This document shows, one piece after another, positions 8,926 to 16,965 of a DNA stretch of 64,000 bases. The stretch lies in NCBI GenBank assembly GCA_040880585.1, contig JBBDID010000003.1, positions 124,001 to 188,000 of the forward strand, written 5' to 3'. This DNA comes from Paracrocinitomix sp040880585. GTDB lineage: Bacteria > Bacteroidota > Bacteroidia > Flavobacteriales_D > Crocinitomicaceae. How positions within the stretch are numbered: position 1 is the stretch's first letter; each line of letters opens with the position of its first letter. Below the pieces are notes generated by a model. The model ran no database searches and had not been told where the DNA came from. It was given only the letters and a program-made list of their open reading frames with translations. The translations under genes were made by a program, and so were the position numbers.

Positions 8926-9493
8926 GCTGTTGTTCTATATAATCGATCAAAGCATGGATGATTTTGATGTGAATCTCCTGAACACGATCAGCCCATTCAC
9001 TTTCAGGGCATCTGATTTCAATATCTACCAAATCTGCCAGTTTCCCGCCGGTTTTGCCACTTAAACCAACCACAAACATCCCTTTTTCTTTAGCAGCTTC
9101 TATTGCCTTTATAATATTTATTGAATTTCCTGAAGTAGATATCGCCAGAAGTACATCTCCTTTTTTTCCAAGGCTTTCAATGTAGCGTGAAAAAATGTAG
9201 TCGTAACCATAATCGTTAGCAATACAGCTAATATGTGCAGGATCTGAAATGGCAACAGCCGGAAGCGGTTTTCGGTTTTCTCTGAACCTTCCGGTCATCT
9301 CTTCTGCAAAATGCATAGCATCACTCATTGATCCGCCATTTCCGCAAGAAATTATTTTACCACCCTCCCGGATAGTTTTAATCATTTGCCCGGCAGCTTG
9401 CTCAATCTTTAAAAAATTATCTTCCTTTTCTATGAATTTTTCAAGTACTTCCCGGGCTTCTAAAAAATGGCGCGCTATTTGTTTATCACTCAT
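8915..9493 (-). CDS. gmhA: Phosphoheptose isomerase
   Basis: A 192-residue GmhA/SIS-domain protein, the usual length. It converts sedoheptulose 7-phosphate to D-glycero-D-manno-heptose 7-phosphate, the first step of heptose supply for lipopolysaccharide. Family motifs are CGNGGSMSDAMHFAEEM (57-73), a central ISTSGNS phosphosugar-binding loop, and the C-terminal EIHIKIIHALIDYIE helix with catalytic Glu and His. No other heptose gene is adjacent. The last three codons lie in a repeat end (8905-8925), so the extreme C-terminus may have been altered by insertion. Confidence 0.93.
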   Translation of the reverse strand: MSDKQIARHFLEAREVLEKFIEKEDNFLKIEQAAGQMIKTIREGGKIISCGNGGSMSDAMHFAEEMTGRFRENRKPLPAVAISDPAHISCIANDYGYDYIFSRYIESLGKKGDVLLAISTSGNSINIIKAIEAAKEKGMFVVGLSGKTGGKLADLVDIEIRCPESEWADRVQEIHIKIIHALIDYIEQQLVW

Positions 9494-9565
9494 TTGAATA
9501 ATTAAATTTTACCAAAAGTAACAAATTTGTACTCGGAAATATCTATCAAAGTTAGAAAGTTCTAT

Positions 9566-9573
9566 TATATTTG
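9566..9573 (+). promoter_or_regulatory. Putative -7 box upstream of the secreted protein at 9606
   Basis: TATATTTG matches the Bacteroidota -7 consensus TAnnTTTG about 33 bases before the start codon. No good TTTG -33 box is seen at the expected spacing, so this is a weak call. A five-codon mini-frame (ATG at 9585) lies between it and the gene. Confidence 0.35.
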
Positions 9574-9605
9574 GAGGATTCAAAATGGGTACCAAAAACT
9601 AATTT

Positions 9606-10025
9606 ATGAAGAAAACAGTATTACTCGTATTCTTTTCATTCCTATTCACAGGCGCATTTTCACAAGGTTGCCTTAGTGCATGGAAAGAAGCATTCAAAAA
9701 AAGAGGTGCGTACTCAGTGACAGATGATATGCATAGAAAAGTATATATCCATTTTGAAGATGGAGAAGATTCTTATTGTGTAGCCGGTAAGGTTAGAGTG
9801 GAAGGCGGAAAAGTAGTTTCGGTTTTTTTACAGTATGAAGACGGGACGTATGAACTGATGGATATGAAAATCACAAATAAGAGTGGTCAAAGTGCAGGGA
9901 TCATAGATGGGGTTTCAGAAGAGATCATTAATGAAAAAGGAGAACACTTTTACGTGATTTTTGTGGAGAAACTAAAACCTAAAAAGAAAGAATATAAAAC
10001 AGTTGGCGGCCCGGGAGATATTTGA
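9606..10025 (+). CDS. Small secreted protein of unknown function
   Basis: A 139-residue exported protein: signal peptide MKKTVLLVFFSFLFTGAFSQ, then a probable beta-sandwich domain with the segment KVRVEGGKVVSVFLQYEDGTYE and a Lys-rich C-terminus. No family recognised. Two cysteines after the signal (GC at 21-22 and YC near 58) could form a disulfide. It is followed by a hairpin terminator and by two WG-like secreted proteins transcribed in the same direction. Confidence 0.75.
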   Translation: MKKTVLLVFFSFLFTGAFSQGCLSAWKEAFKKRGAYSVTDDMHRKVYIHFEDGEDSYCVAGKVRVEGGKVVSVFLQYEDGTYELMDMKITNKSGQSAGIIDGVSEEIINEKGEHFYVIFVEKLKPKKKEYKTVGGPGDI

Positions 10026-10060
10026 CCCTTTGCTGTTTGATGATATAATTCATTCATGTA

Positions 10061-10095
10061 AGCCCTTATCTGCTTTATGTAGATGGGGTTTTTTT
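10061..10095 (+). terminator. Probable terminator after the 9606 gene
   Basis: Imperfect stem GCCCTTATCT with AGATGGGG (one small bulge), a 9-base loop, then TTTTTTT from 10089. It lies 36 bases after the stop codon. Confidence 0.55.
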
Positions 10096-10117
10096 GTCAA
10101 ATAAATAGTAGAAGAAG

Positions 10118-11077
10118 ATGGTAAAAAAAATGGAGAAAAACAGATTGGTAATCGGAGTTGTAGTTCTGTTATTGAGTTATTCGGTTAGCGCTCAAGAACC
10201 ATTTAAAAAAGAGGGGAAATGGGGGGTTAGTGAATACGGAAGTGAAGAGGATAGTATTATTGTGCCTGCTGAGTATGATGCTGTTGAAATTCACTACTCT
10301 TCTGTAGGTAAAAATCTGTATACCGGAGAAAAAAATGGAGAATGGAAAGTTATCAGTAAAAACAGGTTGCTTAGCCAGCAAAGCTATGAGAAAATTGTCC
10401 TCCCTGATTTTGAAGATCGTTATGCATATTGTTATCGGGATGAGTATATCGATATTGTAGATTTGAAAGAACAGGATTTTTTAGTGAGAGGTGTTCAGGC
10501 AGACGCTATTGTAGATGGATCTTATCAATTAAATACGGCTGAAAATGTATTGCTGATTGCAAGAGGAAAAAATTATGGATTAATTGATACGAAAGAGAAA
10601 AAATTAATACTTAAAGCTGAATATGAATCGGTCATTAGCAATGAACCTTTCACAGAGGAGCTTGCATTTTTAGTAGTTAAAAGCGGCATAAATTATGTGC
10701 TGAATCGCAGTGGGGAAGTTGCTTTTGAAATTGAGGTTCCTCAAAATCTTACCAAAGTAGAAACTGTTTTGGAAATTGAAAACTGTTACACTTTGTACGT
10801 CGCAGGAAAAAAAGGAGGTCATGGGTTTTATGATTCGGACAATGAATGGCTGATTCCACCTGTTTATATGAGCGTAGAGCCTATGGAATTTGTGTCAGAG
10901 GTGATTGTGGTGAAGGATAAAAAAGGGTACGGATTGTATTTTGAGGGCAAGCAATTACTGGATTGCAAATATGATTCCATCTCTAAAAGTGACAAAAGAG
11001 GATATTTGGCTGTGGTCAAGCAAAAAGAGGAAGAATTTTATTTAAATCCTGAAGGAAAATTAGTCACCCTGGAGTAA
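10118..11077 (+). CDS. Secreted WG-repeat-like protein
   Basis: A 319-residue protein with a signal peptide (hydrophobic stretch VIGVVVLLLSYSVSA; ATG 10118 or the in-frame ATG 10130). It carries degenerate WG (KWG/KYGL) repeats: KEGKWGVSEYG near 24, KNYGLIDTKEKKLILKAEYE near 150, KKGYGLYFEGKQLLDCKYD near 270. WG repeats are beta-rich segments found in many exported Bacteroidota proteins of unknown role. It shares repeat style and layout with the downstream gene at 11115, 37 bases away, and the two are probably co-transcribed tandem paralogues. Confidence 0.75.
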   Translation: MVKKMEKNRLVIGVVVLLLSYSVSAQEPFKKEGKWGVSEYGSEEDSIIVPAEYDAVEIHYSSVGKNLYTGEKNGEWKVISKNRLLSQQSYEKIVLPDFEDRYAYCYRDEYIDIVDLKEQDFLVRGVQADAIVDGSYQLNTAENVLLIARGKNYGLIDTKEKKLILKAEYESVISNEPFTEELAFLVVKSGINYVLNRSGEVAFEIEVPQNLTKVETVLEIENCYTLYVAGKKGGHGFYDSDNEWLIPPVYMSVEPMEFVSEVIVVKDKKGYGLYFEGKQLLDCKYDSISKSDKRGYLAVVKQKEEEFYLNPEGKLVTLE

Positions 11078-11114
11078 ATATCCTTTCAGGTATAATTTTT
11101 GTAATGTTTAAACC

Positions 11115-12029
11115 ATGCATCTTCTCAAGGTATTTGGTTTTTTAGTTGTTTGCAATTCTTTTCAACTCTTTGGTCAGCAAATAACAGAGCAAGGGGCTTA
11201 TTATGGAGTGACCTATGAGAATGGCCCCACTTATGCTGCAATTTTTGATCGTGTGGTCATCAAAGGCTTCTTTGTTTACGGTAAAAAAGAGGGGGTTTAC
11301 TACAATTTATCCAGACAGGTAGCCAACAGTCATAAGGCATATAAAAAATTTACATTTGATTTATTGGATCGATTACTGGTAGTAGGAGAAACGGTAGACG
11401 GAAAGATGGATTTGATGGATGAAACCGGACAGTATTATTATATGCAGAAAGGCAATTACAGTGCTGTGCGAGCAGGAAAGAAGCGAATAACCTACGCCAA
11501 CGATAAGCTGTTGCTGCTAAAATCCGGTCAAAAATTGGGCGTGTATGATTGGGAAAAAAAAGAAGAAATTGTTCCGCCAATCTATGATAAACTAAAGGTA
11601 CATGAAAGCTGCGAGGCTGGAGATTATTTTATCTTCACGCAGTTGGATGGTTTGAATGAGGCGCGAACCAATAAAGGAAAGGTAGAGCTGTCATTTTCAT
11701 CTGCCGTTGTAGATGATATATACCCTTCGCCGGATTGTAGGGGATATATGTTGAAAAAAGGTACGAAAATGGGATATTGTTACCAAATCTCAAAAGATAA
11801 GTTTTTCCTGATCAAACCGCGCTATGATGAGATTCTTTTTCCTTCTGATGATCCCGATATTATTTTTGTTGTGAATCGCGGAAAATATGGACTTTACTAT
11901 AAGTTTATCAGCTATCTGAAATGTCGCTATGATAAGATTGAATTGATGGATCATGATTATATCCTGGCAAAACTGACTAGAAAGGGTCGAACTCGCCATT
12001 TGCATCAAAACGGAAAAATCATTGATTAA
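11115..12029 (+). CDS. Secreted WG-repeat-like protein, paralogue of 10118
   Basis: A 304-residue exported protein (signal peptide MHLLKVFGFLVVCNSFQLFGQ) with the same arrangement as its upstream neighbour: an N-terminal EQGAYYGVTYENG unit, a middle SGQKLGVYDWEKKEEIVPPIY repeat, and C-terminal NRGKYGLYYKFISYLKCRYDKIE. These are variants of the KYGL-x-D-x-x-G-x-x-I-x-x-KYD WG unit. Function unknown. The last four bases overlap the convergent EEP-family gene. Confidence 0.75.
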   Translation: MHLLKVFGFLVVCNSFQLFGQQITEQGAYYGVTYENGPTYAAIFDRVVIKGFFVYGKKEGVYYNLSRQVANSHKAYKKFTFDLLDRLLVVGETVDGKMDLMDETGQYYYMQKGNYSAVRAGKKRITYANDKLLLLKSGQKLGVYDWEKKEEIVPPIYDKLKVHESCEAGDYFIFTQLDGLNEARTNKGKVELSFSSAVVDDIYPSPDCRGYMLKKGTKMGYCYQISKDKFFLIKPRYDEILFPSDDPDIIFVVNRGKYGLYYKFISYLKCRYDKIELMDHDYILAKLTRKGRTRHLHQNGKIID

Positions 12030-13072
12030 TCGGGATGATAAAGCACGTCCATATAGATCGGTAAATGATCTGAATATCCTCCATGATACTTGAAACCAAT
12101 ATAGGTGCGGTAGGTGCGCTTTCCAATACCGTCCTTTTCCTGTTCTAACAAATAGTCGGCAGTAAAAATATCTGCGCGATCCATGGGTGAAAGAAAACCC
12201 GAACTACCGGTAATCAAAGCCGGATTGACAATGAACTGATCAAGAATACCCCATTCATGCTGGTATTTATGGGTGCCTTTTTTAAATTCGTATTGCCAAA
12301 TCAAATTCAGCAGATCACCCTCTTTCATAGCCGTTGTGTCTTTTTTAGCACGCAGTATTTTTTCCATACTGATGTCATCCGGATGATCGTTGAAATCCCC
12401 CATGGCAATTATTGCTGCATAAGGATTTACTGTGAGAATAGAATCGAATTGTGCCCGTAATACAGTAGCAGCCAGTTCTCTTTTAGGGGCTGAGATCAGT
12501 TGACCTCCGTATCTGGAAGGCCAATGATTCACAAATAAATGCAAGCTGTCATCACCGCTTATTCCTTTCACATATAAAATATCTCGAGTAGGTCGGCTGT
12601 CTTTACCAAAATCCAATACGATTGCCCGGTAGCTGATCAATTTGAAATATTCAGGCCGGTATAAAAGCCCCACATCTATTCCACGCATATCACCACTTTC
12701 CTGATGGACAATTTCGTAACCAAATTTTTTTAAAGGGGATGAGTAAACCAAATCTTTCAGCGATTGCAGATTTTCAATCTCACATAAACCAATTACAGCA
12801 GGAGGCTCCCATTCGCCCAATGCAATAGCCGTCTTTGCAATCTTGTTGATTTTATCATAATATCGGCTAAACGACCAATATCGCATGCCCTCTTTGGTGA
12901 ATTCATCATCTTGTTTTAGTGAATCATTAGAAGGATGGAAAAGATTTTCTACATTATAAAACATGATGCGAATCCCATCCCCCGTTTCCTGAGGATTTTG
13001 ACTCCATGAAACAGAAAGGAAAAACCATCCTGCAACAAATAAAAAAACTGCTCTATTCATCATCAGAATCAC
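12026..13072 (-). CDS. Secreted endonuclease/exonuclease/phosphatase-family protein
   Basis: A 348-residue EEP-fold enzyme with a signal peptide (MNRAVFLFVAGWFFLSVSWSQ when started at the fifth residue, 13060). Catalytic signatures in order: FYNVENLFHP (metal-binding Asn/Glu), IGLCEIENL (catalytic Glu), LFVNHWPSRYGG, IAMGDFNDHPDD (GDFND motif), and the C-terminal SDHLPIYMD (Asp-His pair). Members cleave nucleic acids or remove phosphate from small molecules; the export signal favours extracellular or periplasmic DNA or nucleotide scavenging. Its 5' end overlaps the SPFH gene by 8-20 bases, so the two are probably one transcript. Confidence 0.88.
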   Translation of the reverse strand: MILMMNRAVFLFVAGWFFLSVSWSQNPQETGDGIRIMFYNVENLFHPSNDSLKQDDEFTKEGMRYWSFSRYYDKINKIAKTAIALGEWEPPAVIGLCEIENLQSLKDLVYSSPLKKFGYEIVHQESGDMRGIDVGLLYRPEYFKLISYRAIVLDFGKDSRPTRDILYVKGISGDDSLHLFVNHWPSRYGGQLISAPKRELAATVLRAQFDSILTVNPYAAIIAMGDFNDHPDDISMEKILRAKKDTTAMKEGDLLNLIWQYEFKKGTHKYQHEWGILDQFIVNPALITGSSGFLSPMDRADIFTADYLLEQEKDGIGKRTYRTYIGFKYHGGYSDHLPIYMDVLYHPD

Positions 13073-14012
13073 CCAGAGGCTGGCCTTTTGCCGCTTCGAT
13101 ATTCTCTTTCAGTTTATGCCCTACTAATGTTCCGTTAATGATCTGTTGTTGAAAATCAGCCATAGCAGATGGTGTGTGAGGGATTAATACCGCACTGTTT
13201 TTACCATTCGATCCAATACTGTTGAGGGTATCAAAGTACTGCGTCATTAATACAAACTGCATGACCTCTTCATGGGTGATATTTTTGAGTGACTTTTGGA
13301 AATCTTCTACAGATTCCTTAAATCCCCTTACAATTTCTAAACGTTGTTGCGCAATACCTTCACCGGAAAGTCGCTTAGATTCTGCATCTGCCTCGGCGGC
13401 TTTTACCACGCGTATTTTTTGAGCTTCTGCTTCTTCCATGGTGGCTTCTTTGTCTCTTTTTGCGGCATTAATTCGGTTCATGGATGTTTTCACATGTTCA
13501 TCCGGATCAATATCTGTGATAAGGGCCTTCACAATCATGTATCCGTAATCATCCATAGAATCTGCCAGGTTTTGACGAACAGCAGAAGCAATGTCTTCTT
13601 TTTTTGCAAATACATCATCCAATTCCATTTTGGGAACTTCAGCCCGCACGTCATCAAAAATATAAGAAGCAATTTGGTGTTTGGTATTGTCTAAAGAGTA
13701 AAAAGCGTCATGTAATTTATCGTCCATCACTTTGTATTGCACAGAAACACGGAGATGAACAAATACATCATCTAACGTCTTCGTTTCAACATCTACATCA
13801 AGTTGAAGAACACGAAGATTCAATACACCTGCTTTACGGTCTACAAAAGGGATGATAAAACCCAAACCGGCAGAGGCCATTTTTTTAAATTTTCCAAGTC
13901 GCTGGATAACATAAACCGTTCGTTCATCTACAAGAATGATAGATTTAATTATGAGGAGTAAGACAAATGCTCCAACGATTACATAAGTGACAATCATACT
14001 TTGATCAACCAT
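13053..14012 (-). CDS. SPFH/Band 7 domain protein (stomatin/QmcA-like)
   Basis: A 319-residue membrane-anchored SPFH protein. One N-terminal transmembrane helix (7-29, VIVGAFVLLLIIKSIILV) is followed by the Band 7 domain (about 30-190: RTVYVIQRLGKFKKM, LGFIIPFVDR, LRVSVQYKV, VRAEVPKMELDDVF) and a charged coiled coil (RINAAKRDKEATMEEAEAQK) that drives oligomerisation. These proteins form large rings in detergent-resistant membrane domains and often partner with an NfeD protease or clamp protein. No NfeD-like gene is adjacent; the downstream partner is the secreted EEP enzyme. Confidence 0.9.
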   Translation of the reverse strand: MVDQSMIVTYVIVGAFVLLLIIKSIILVDERTVYVIQRLGKFKKMASAGLGFIIPFVDRKAGVLNLRVLQLDVDVETKTLDDVFVHLRVSVQYKVMDDKLHDAFYSLDNTKHQIASYIFDDVRAEVPKMELDDVFAKKEDIASAVRQNLADSMDDYGYMIVKALITDIDPDEHVKTSMNRINAAKRDKEATMEEAEAQKIRVVKAAEADAESKRLSGEGIAQQRLEIVRGFKESVEDFQKSLKNITHEEVMQFVLMTQYFDTLNSIGSNGKNSAVLIPHTPSAMADFQQQIINGTLVGHKLKENIEAAKGQPLGDSDDE

Positions 14013-14096
14013 AGGGAAGGGAATTAATATTTATAATAAAAAAGAACAATAAACCTAAAGGTAGCATTTTTTTTCTTTCAATGATATAGATGATAC

Positions 14097-14281
14097 GATT
14101 CTCCGCAATGATACCAGTGATGGCTAAAAAATCAGTTTTAAATACTATTTTTTGGCTGCCTCACCACTGTCGCTAAAGAATTTTCTATAGTGGCTATACC
14201 CACTTTCTACGTGTAAAACTTGTGAAAATCAGCACAACTAACAAGTATTAAAAATAAATAGTGGTATCATTGCGGAGAATC
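14097..14281 (-). mobile_element. MITE-like element, copy 2 (short form)
   Basis: 185 bp bounded by the same 20-bp terminal inverted repeats (GATTCTCCGCAATGATACCA). It is in inverted orientation relative to the other copies. It lacks the internal block of about 125 bp found in copies 3 and 4. It fills most of the gap between the SPFH gene and the DUF5684 gene. Confidence 0.85.
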
Positions 14282-14379
14282 ATTAGAGATTATATTTTTT
14301 AGATATAAAAAGGAGTGTATATTTACTATCTCATTTTTTTTCAGTACTTTGAACTTTATTCTTTAAATACAACAGAATT

Positions 14380-15135
14380 ATGTTTGATTTTATTCTAGGT
14401 TTATCACCGGGGCTTTTAGTAGCTGGATTGATCATTACTTTTATTGCACTTGTTTCGCAAATGTCATTATATGCTAAGGCGGGACAGCCCGCTATAGCGG
14501 CATTGGTACCGGTGTGGAACGTGATCGTATTTTGTAAAGTAGTTGGAAGACCCCCTAAACATTCGCTATTTATTATCATCCCGGGATTGGTGATGTTAGG
14601 CGCTGTAATTGCTTACTGGCCTCAAATAAATGGCTTGTTTCCGGTATACGGACCGGAGGGCGAACTATTACCCGGGCCAACGGCATGGAGTGATGTGACA
14701 ATACCTTTTGCAATTATGGGTGCCGCTGCGATTCCAATGATCTGGATAGGGGTGCTAATGTTTATTGAAGTTTGTGATAGCTTTGGTAAGCATAAAACTA
14801 TTGATAAAGTTTTATGTGTTCTTTTTAATGGAATTTATATCCTTTTTGTTTTAGGAATATCTGATGCAGAATACGAAGCACCTTGGTATGCAAAGAAAAA
14901 AGGTTGGGAATACAAAATACCAGATCCTAATCATAAGGGGCAAAAGATTATCGTTGCTGCAGGAAAACCAATAGAAGGGTCTGCTAAAAGCCACAAAAAA
15001 AGTATGCAGGGAGTGGTGAAAGACGAAGGAAATACTTCAAAAGATACTACATCAACAACTAAAACTAAAAGTCCTAAAAAAGGAGAGTCTCAGTTTGTGA
15101 AGGAAATGGTAGAGAAGTACAAAAAGAAGTCTTGA
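14380..15135 (+). CDS. DUF5684 family membrane protein
   Basis: A 251-residue integral membrane protein with about four transmembrane helices (10-30, 40-60, 66-84, 106-128, and a likely further one near 150). The signature AGQPAIAALVPVWNVIVFCKVVGRP (positions 32-56) is diagnostic of DUF5684, often annotated near signal peptidase I. After the membrane part there is an ordered WYAKKKGWEYK segment and a Ser/Thr/Lys-rich, low-complexity tail. No catalytic Ser/Lys pair of signal peptidases is seen, so a protease role is not supported. It is the last intact core gene before the accessory island. Confidence 0.8.
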   Translation: MFDFILGLSPGLLVAGLIITFIALVSQMSLYAKAGQPAIAALVPVWNVIVFCKVVGRPPKHSLFIIIPGLVMLGAVIAYWPQINGLFPVYGPEGELLPGPTAWSDVTIPFAIMGAAAIPMIWIGVLMFIEVCDSFGKHKTIDKVLCVLFNGIYILFVLGISDAEYEAPWYAKKKGWEYKIPDPNHKGQKIIVAAGKPIEGSAKSHKKSMQGVVKDEGNTSKDTTSTTKTKSPKKGESQFVKEMVEKYKKKS

Positions 15136-15143
15136 TATGATGA

Positions 15144-15427
15144 AAATACAACTTCATTCAATTTTCAGATTTGTTTGAGGTTTACCCAAATCCTGCAACC
15201 GGCTATATTAATATTCAAGCCAAAAGCAATTATGATTTGCAAAAGTTAAGCATAGAGCTTTTTGATGCCCTCGGAAGGAAGCAGGAAATTCAAACAATAT
15301 TCAAACAATAATTAAGGAAAACCGATTGCAACTTCCTTTAAATGAAATGAAAAAAGGAATCTACTTTTTGTATCTAAAAAATGATCGAAATGAGTTGATT
15401 GGAATTGAAAGGGTGATTTTGCAATAA
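15144..15427 (+). pseudogene. Remnant of a T9SS type A C-terminal sorting domain, frameshifted
   Basis: Translated on the plus strand, the frame reads SDLFEVYPNPATGYINIQ and continues through SIELFDALGRKQEIQ, the standard T9SS sorting domain. It is then broken by a perfect 11-bp tandem duplication (ATTCAAACAAT at 15288-15298 and 15299-15309). Removing one copy restores the frame through MKKGIYFLYLKND to the stop at 15427. A TGA at 15141 closes the frame upstream, so the cargo protein is gone. The remnant sits exactly at the left border of the accessory island. Confidence 0.85.
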
Positions 15428-15472
15428 ACACGTATTCTGTTTTGAGCCGCACGGTAATATACATGCTACTGC

Positions 15473-15513
15473 GAGCGCCCTGCGCCCAATGATTTTGGGT
15501 TCTAATTGTTATG
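15473..15513 (-). repeat. Island boundary box B1 (attC-like)
   Basis: Contains GCGCCCTGCGCCCAATG, then GGGTTCTA, ATT and the core GTTATGG. Box B recurs at 16916, 20789, 22535, 24948, 25656 and 29586. In minus-strand sense the order is core CATAAC, 3-base spacer, TAGAACCC arm. The TAA of the RelE/ParE-like gene at 15509 lies inside the core. Confidence 0.6.
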
Positions 15514-15823
15514 GGTAGTTTTTCAACTCTTTGAACACACTTTTTGGATCCTGACGATTATCCGAAATAGTTAAAATTTCAATTTTAGGTGCTCGAATTC
15601 TGAAATAGAAAGAAGTTTGTTTGGAAACAACACTTTTGTAAATACCAGCAATTTCAGTTTCTAGACAAGAAAAAGGAAACTTTTCAATAGTATAAACATT
15701 TTCTTTGAATTTGTCGAAGAATTTATCTCTAGAAATAATACCAAATTCGAGTTCAATATATTGAAGCAACAATGTAAGTTTAGCTTCTGCTAAAGGAGAT
15801 AAAAAGGTGGTGTATTGGGTCAT
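15509..15823 (-). CDS. RelE/ParE-family toxin
   Basis: A 104-residue type II toxin of the ParE/RelE fold: MTQYTTFLSPLAEAKLTLLLQYIELEFG forms the N-terminal helical hairpin, followed by a beta sheet with VSKQTSFYFRIRAPKIEILTISDNRQDP. This C-terminal pattern is typical of Bacteroidota ParE-like toxins, which act on gyrase or ribosome-bound mRNA; the target here is not known. The start ATG overlaps the upstream antitoxin gene by 4 bases, so translation is coupled. Its last codons and TAA stop run into the boundary core GTTATGG. Confidence 0.82.
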   Translation of the reverse strand: MTQYTTFLSPLAEAKLTLLLQYIELEFGIISRDKFFDKFKENVYTIEKFPFSCLETEIAGIYKSVVSKQTSFYFRIRAPKIEILTISDNRQDPKSVFKELKNYP

Positions 15824-16170
15824 GACACTTTCTTAACGAAGTCATCAAATGAAATTCCTTTTCCTTCATCAAGCTGTTTCAAAGCAATTTCGATTTCCTT
15901 TTTTTCATATTTAGTCAACTTAACCTTTTCTTGGGAAGTTTCCTTTTTAAGGAAATGTTTGATCTTCTTGATCATTTCCGGATTGTCAATGCTCAAGATC
16001 AACTTTGCAAGTTCTATTTTGGATGATTGAATGTCCATTAATGTAAAGATACGAAATTTCGTGTCAAGAGCCAACATGTCCTCAGCGAGTCAACCGGTTG
16101 TCGCAGATTTAAGGTGTAAATTTGCGCTAACAGGCTTTTTAGGCTATTCTTCGAGATAATTTTTAATTGT
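15798..16170. repeat. 373-bp exact duplication, copy 1
   Basis: Apparently identical to 19651-20023. It contains the first bases of the toxin gene, the complete antitoxin gene, boundary box A and the last 27 bases of a DUF6090 gene, which here are cut off and joined to the boundary core in front of the DUF5615 unit. The DUF6090 tail shows that this block has been copied or rearranged within the island. Confidence 0.93.
15820..16077 (-). CDS. Antitoxin partner of the RelE/ParE toxin
   Basis: An 85-residue protein, N-terminal portion probably a short DNA-binding or dimerisation segment (MDIQSSKIELAKLILSIDNPEMIKKIKHFL) and a charged C-terminal helix (LTKYEKKEIEIALKQLDEGKGISFDDFVKKV) that would wrap the toxin. 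The real start may be the internal ATG at M14 (MDIQSSKIEL). It lies directly before the toxin with a 4-base overlap. An identical second copy without toxin is at 19673-19930. Confidence 0.8.
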   Translation of the reverse strand: MLALDTKFRIFTLMDIQSSKIELAKLILSIDNPEMIKKIKHFLKKETSQEKVKLTKYEKKEIEIALKQLDEGKGISFDDFVKKVS

Positions 16171-16173
16171 TAT
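16097..16173 (-). repeat. Boundary with box A1 and core GTTATG
   Basis: Box A (16097-16134) is an imperfect hairpin: GTTGTCGCAGATTT, loop AAGGTGT, AAATTTGCGCTAAC. It is followed by 34 bases that include the 27-base DUF6090 tail and by the core GTTATGG. There is no box B arm here. The core gives the TAA stop of the next gene at 16170. Confidence 0.6.
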
Positions 16174-16514
16174 GGTGCGCTTTTTATAATTTCAAGGCAG
16201 GCAAGTTCCTCATTGCTTGCAAACAGCTCAATAGTATGTTGATGTGCTTCTAATACTTTAGAGACTTCCTTTGTAATGTGATTCGATACCCTAAGCCATA
16301 TAATCTTTGGCGGATGCCCCCAGACTAATGAGAAATTATAGAAGTCAGAATCAAAGGTTACAATAATGTAGTCGTGCTTTTTAGCATACTCCCAAATTTC
16401 GCGATCAGTTTTATTTTCGAGACCAAGATTTTTTACTTGAGCCGAATCTGGGAAGCTATCTTTCAATAGATTAAGAATACGGTGTGAAATATTTTGGTCG
16501 AAAAGCAGTTTCAT
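16170..16514 (-). CDS. DUF5615 PIN-like toxin
   Basis: A 114-residue PIN-like protein of the DUF5615 family (Mut7-C/VapC-like). Acidic active-site candidates are in the family positions: MKLLFDQNIS (Asp6), KTDREIWEYAKKHDYIIVTFDSDF (Asp near 40, Asp55 and Asp57). Such proteins pair with DUF433 antitoxins and are presumed ribonucleases. Its start overlaps the DUF433 gene by 4 bases. The stop TAA lies inside the boundary core GTTATGG, so the last residues SAP are written at the cassette edge. Confidence 0.85.
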   Translation of the reverse strand: MKLLFDQNISHRILNLLKDSFPDSAQVKNLGLENKTDREIWEYAKKHDYIIVTFDSDFYNFSLVWGHPPKIIWLRVSNHITKEVSKVLEAHQHTIELFASNEELACLEIIKSAP

Positions 16515-16732
16515 GATGCAATTCCAAGATGCCCTTCACGTGAGGCAGCATACTGTAAACATGCATTGATTTGTTCCATAGATAGTTCAGGGAAGTCCTC
16601 AATGATTTCTTCCTTCGACATTCCGTTTGCTAGCCAGTTAAGTACATCACCAACAACAATTCTAGTTCCTTTAATGATTGGCTTTCCGAAACGTACTTGT
16701 GAATCGATTCCTATGTAGTCCTTGAAATTCAT
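16511..16732 (-). CDS. DUF433 antitoxin
   Basis: A 73-residue DUF433 protein, the usual antitoxin partner of DUF5615. Family signature: DSQVRFGKPIIKGTRIVVGDVLNWLANGMS followed by EEIIEDFPELSMEQINACLQYAA, a winged or helix-turn-helix-like DNA-binding fold. It is first in the two-gene unit and overlaps the toxin by 4 bases. About 115 bases upstream precede box A2; they contain the palindrome GCCTAAAATTAGGC (16792-16805), which could be an operator or terminator. Confidence 0.85.
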   Translation of the reverse strand: MNFKDYIGIDSQVRFGKPIIKGTRIVVGDVLNWLANGMSKEEIIEDFPELSMEQINACLQYAASREGHLGIAS

Positions 16733-16848
16733 ATTGTAAAGATCGGAAATTTATTGGATTTCCAGACCAAAATCGCCATGCAACATAATGGTTTGCCTAA
16801 AATTAGGCATTTTTTAAATGCCGGCGTTAGTGCGTTGGTCAAAATCCA

Positions 16849-16956
16849 GTTGTCGCAGATTTAAGGTGCAAATTTGCGCTAACAGGTAAGCATGATATTT
16901 AGAAAAAATCTGTGGGAGCGCCCTGCGCCCAATGATTTTGGGTTGTAATTGTTATG
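16849..16956 (-). repeat. Full boundary, boxes A2 and B2 (attC-like)
   Basis: Box A2 (16849-16886) ends GCGCTAAC. A spacer and box B2 (16916-16956) follow, ending GGGTTGTA, ATT, GTTATGT. From CGCTAAC to GTTATGT is about 80 bp, within the size range of integron attC sites. Inside it, AAAATCTGTGGGAGCGC and GCGCCCAATGATTTT form an imperfect stem with unpaired bases and a CCT loop. Confidence 0.65.
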
Positions 16957-16965
16957 TGACGTTTT

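Noticed and set aside
15815..16030. Plus-strand frame antisense to the antitoxin (and its copy at 19668-19883)
   Set aside because: It duplicates only because the antitoxin gene is duplicated; the antitoxin fits the toxin-antitoxin overlap, the antisense product does not resemble a protein family.
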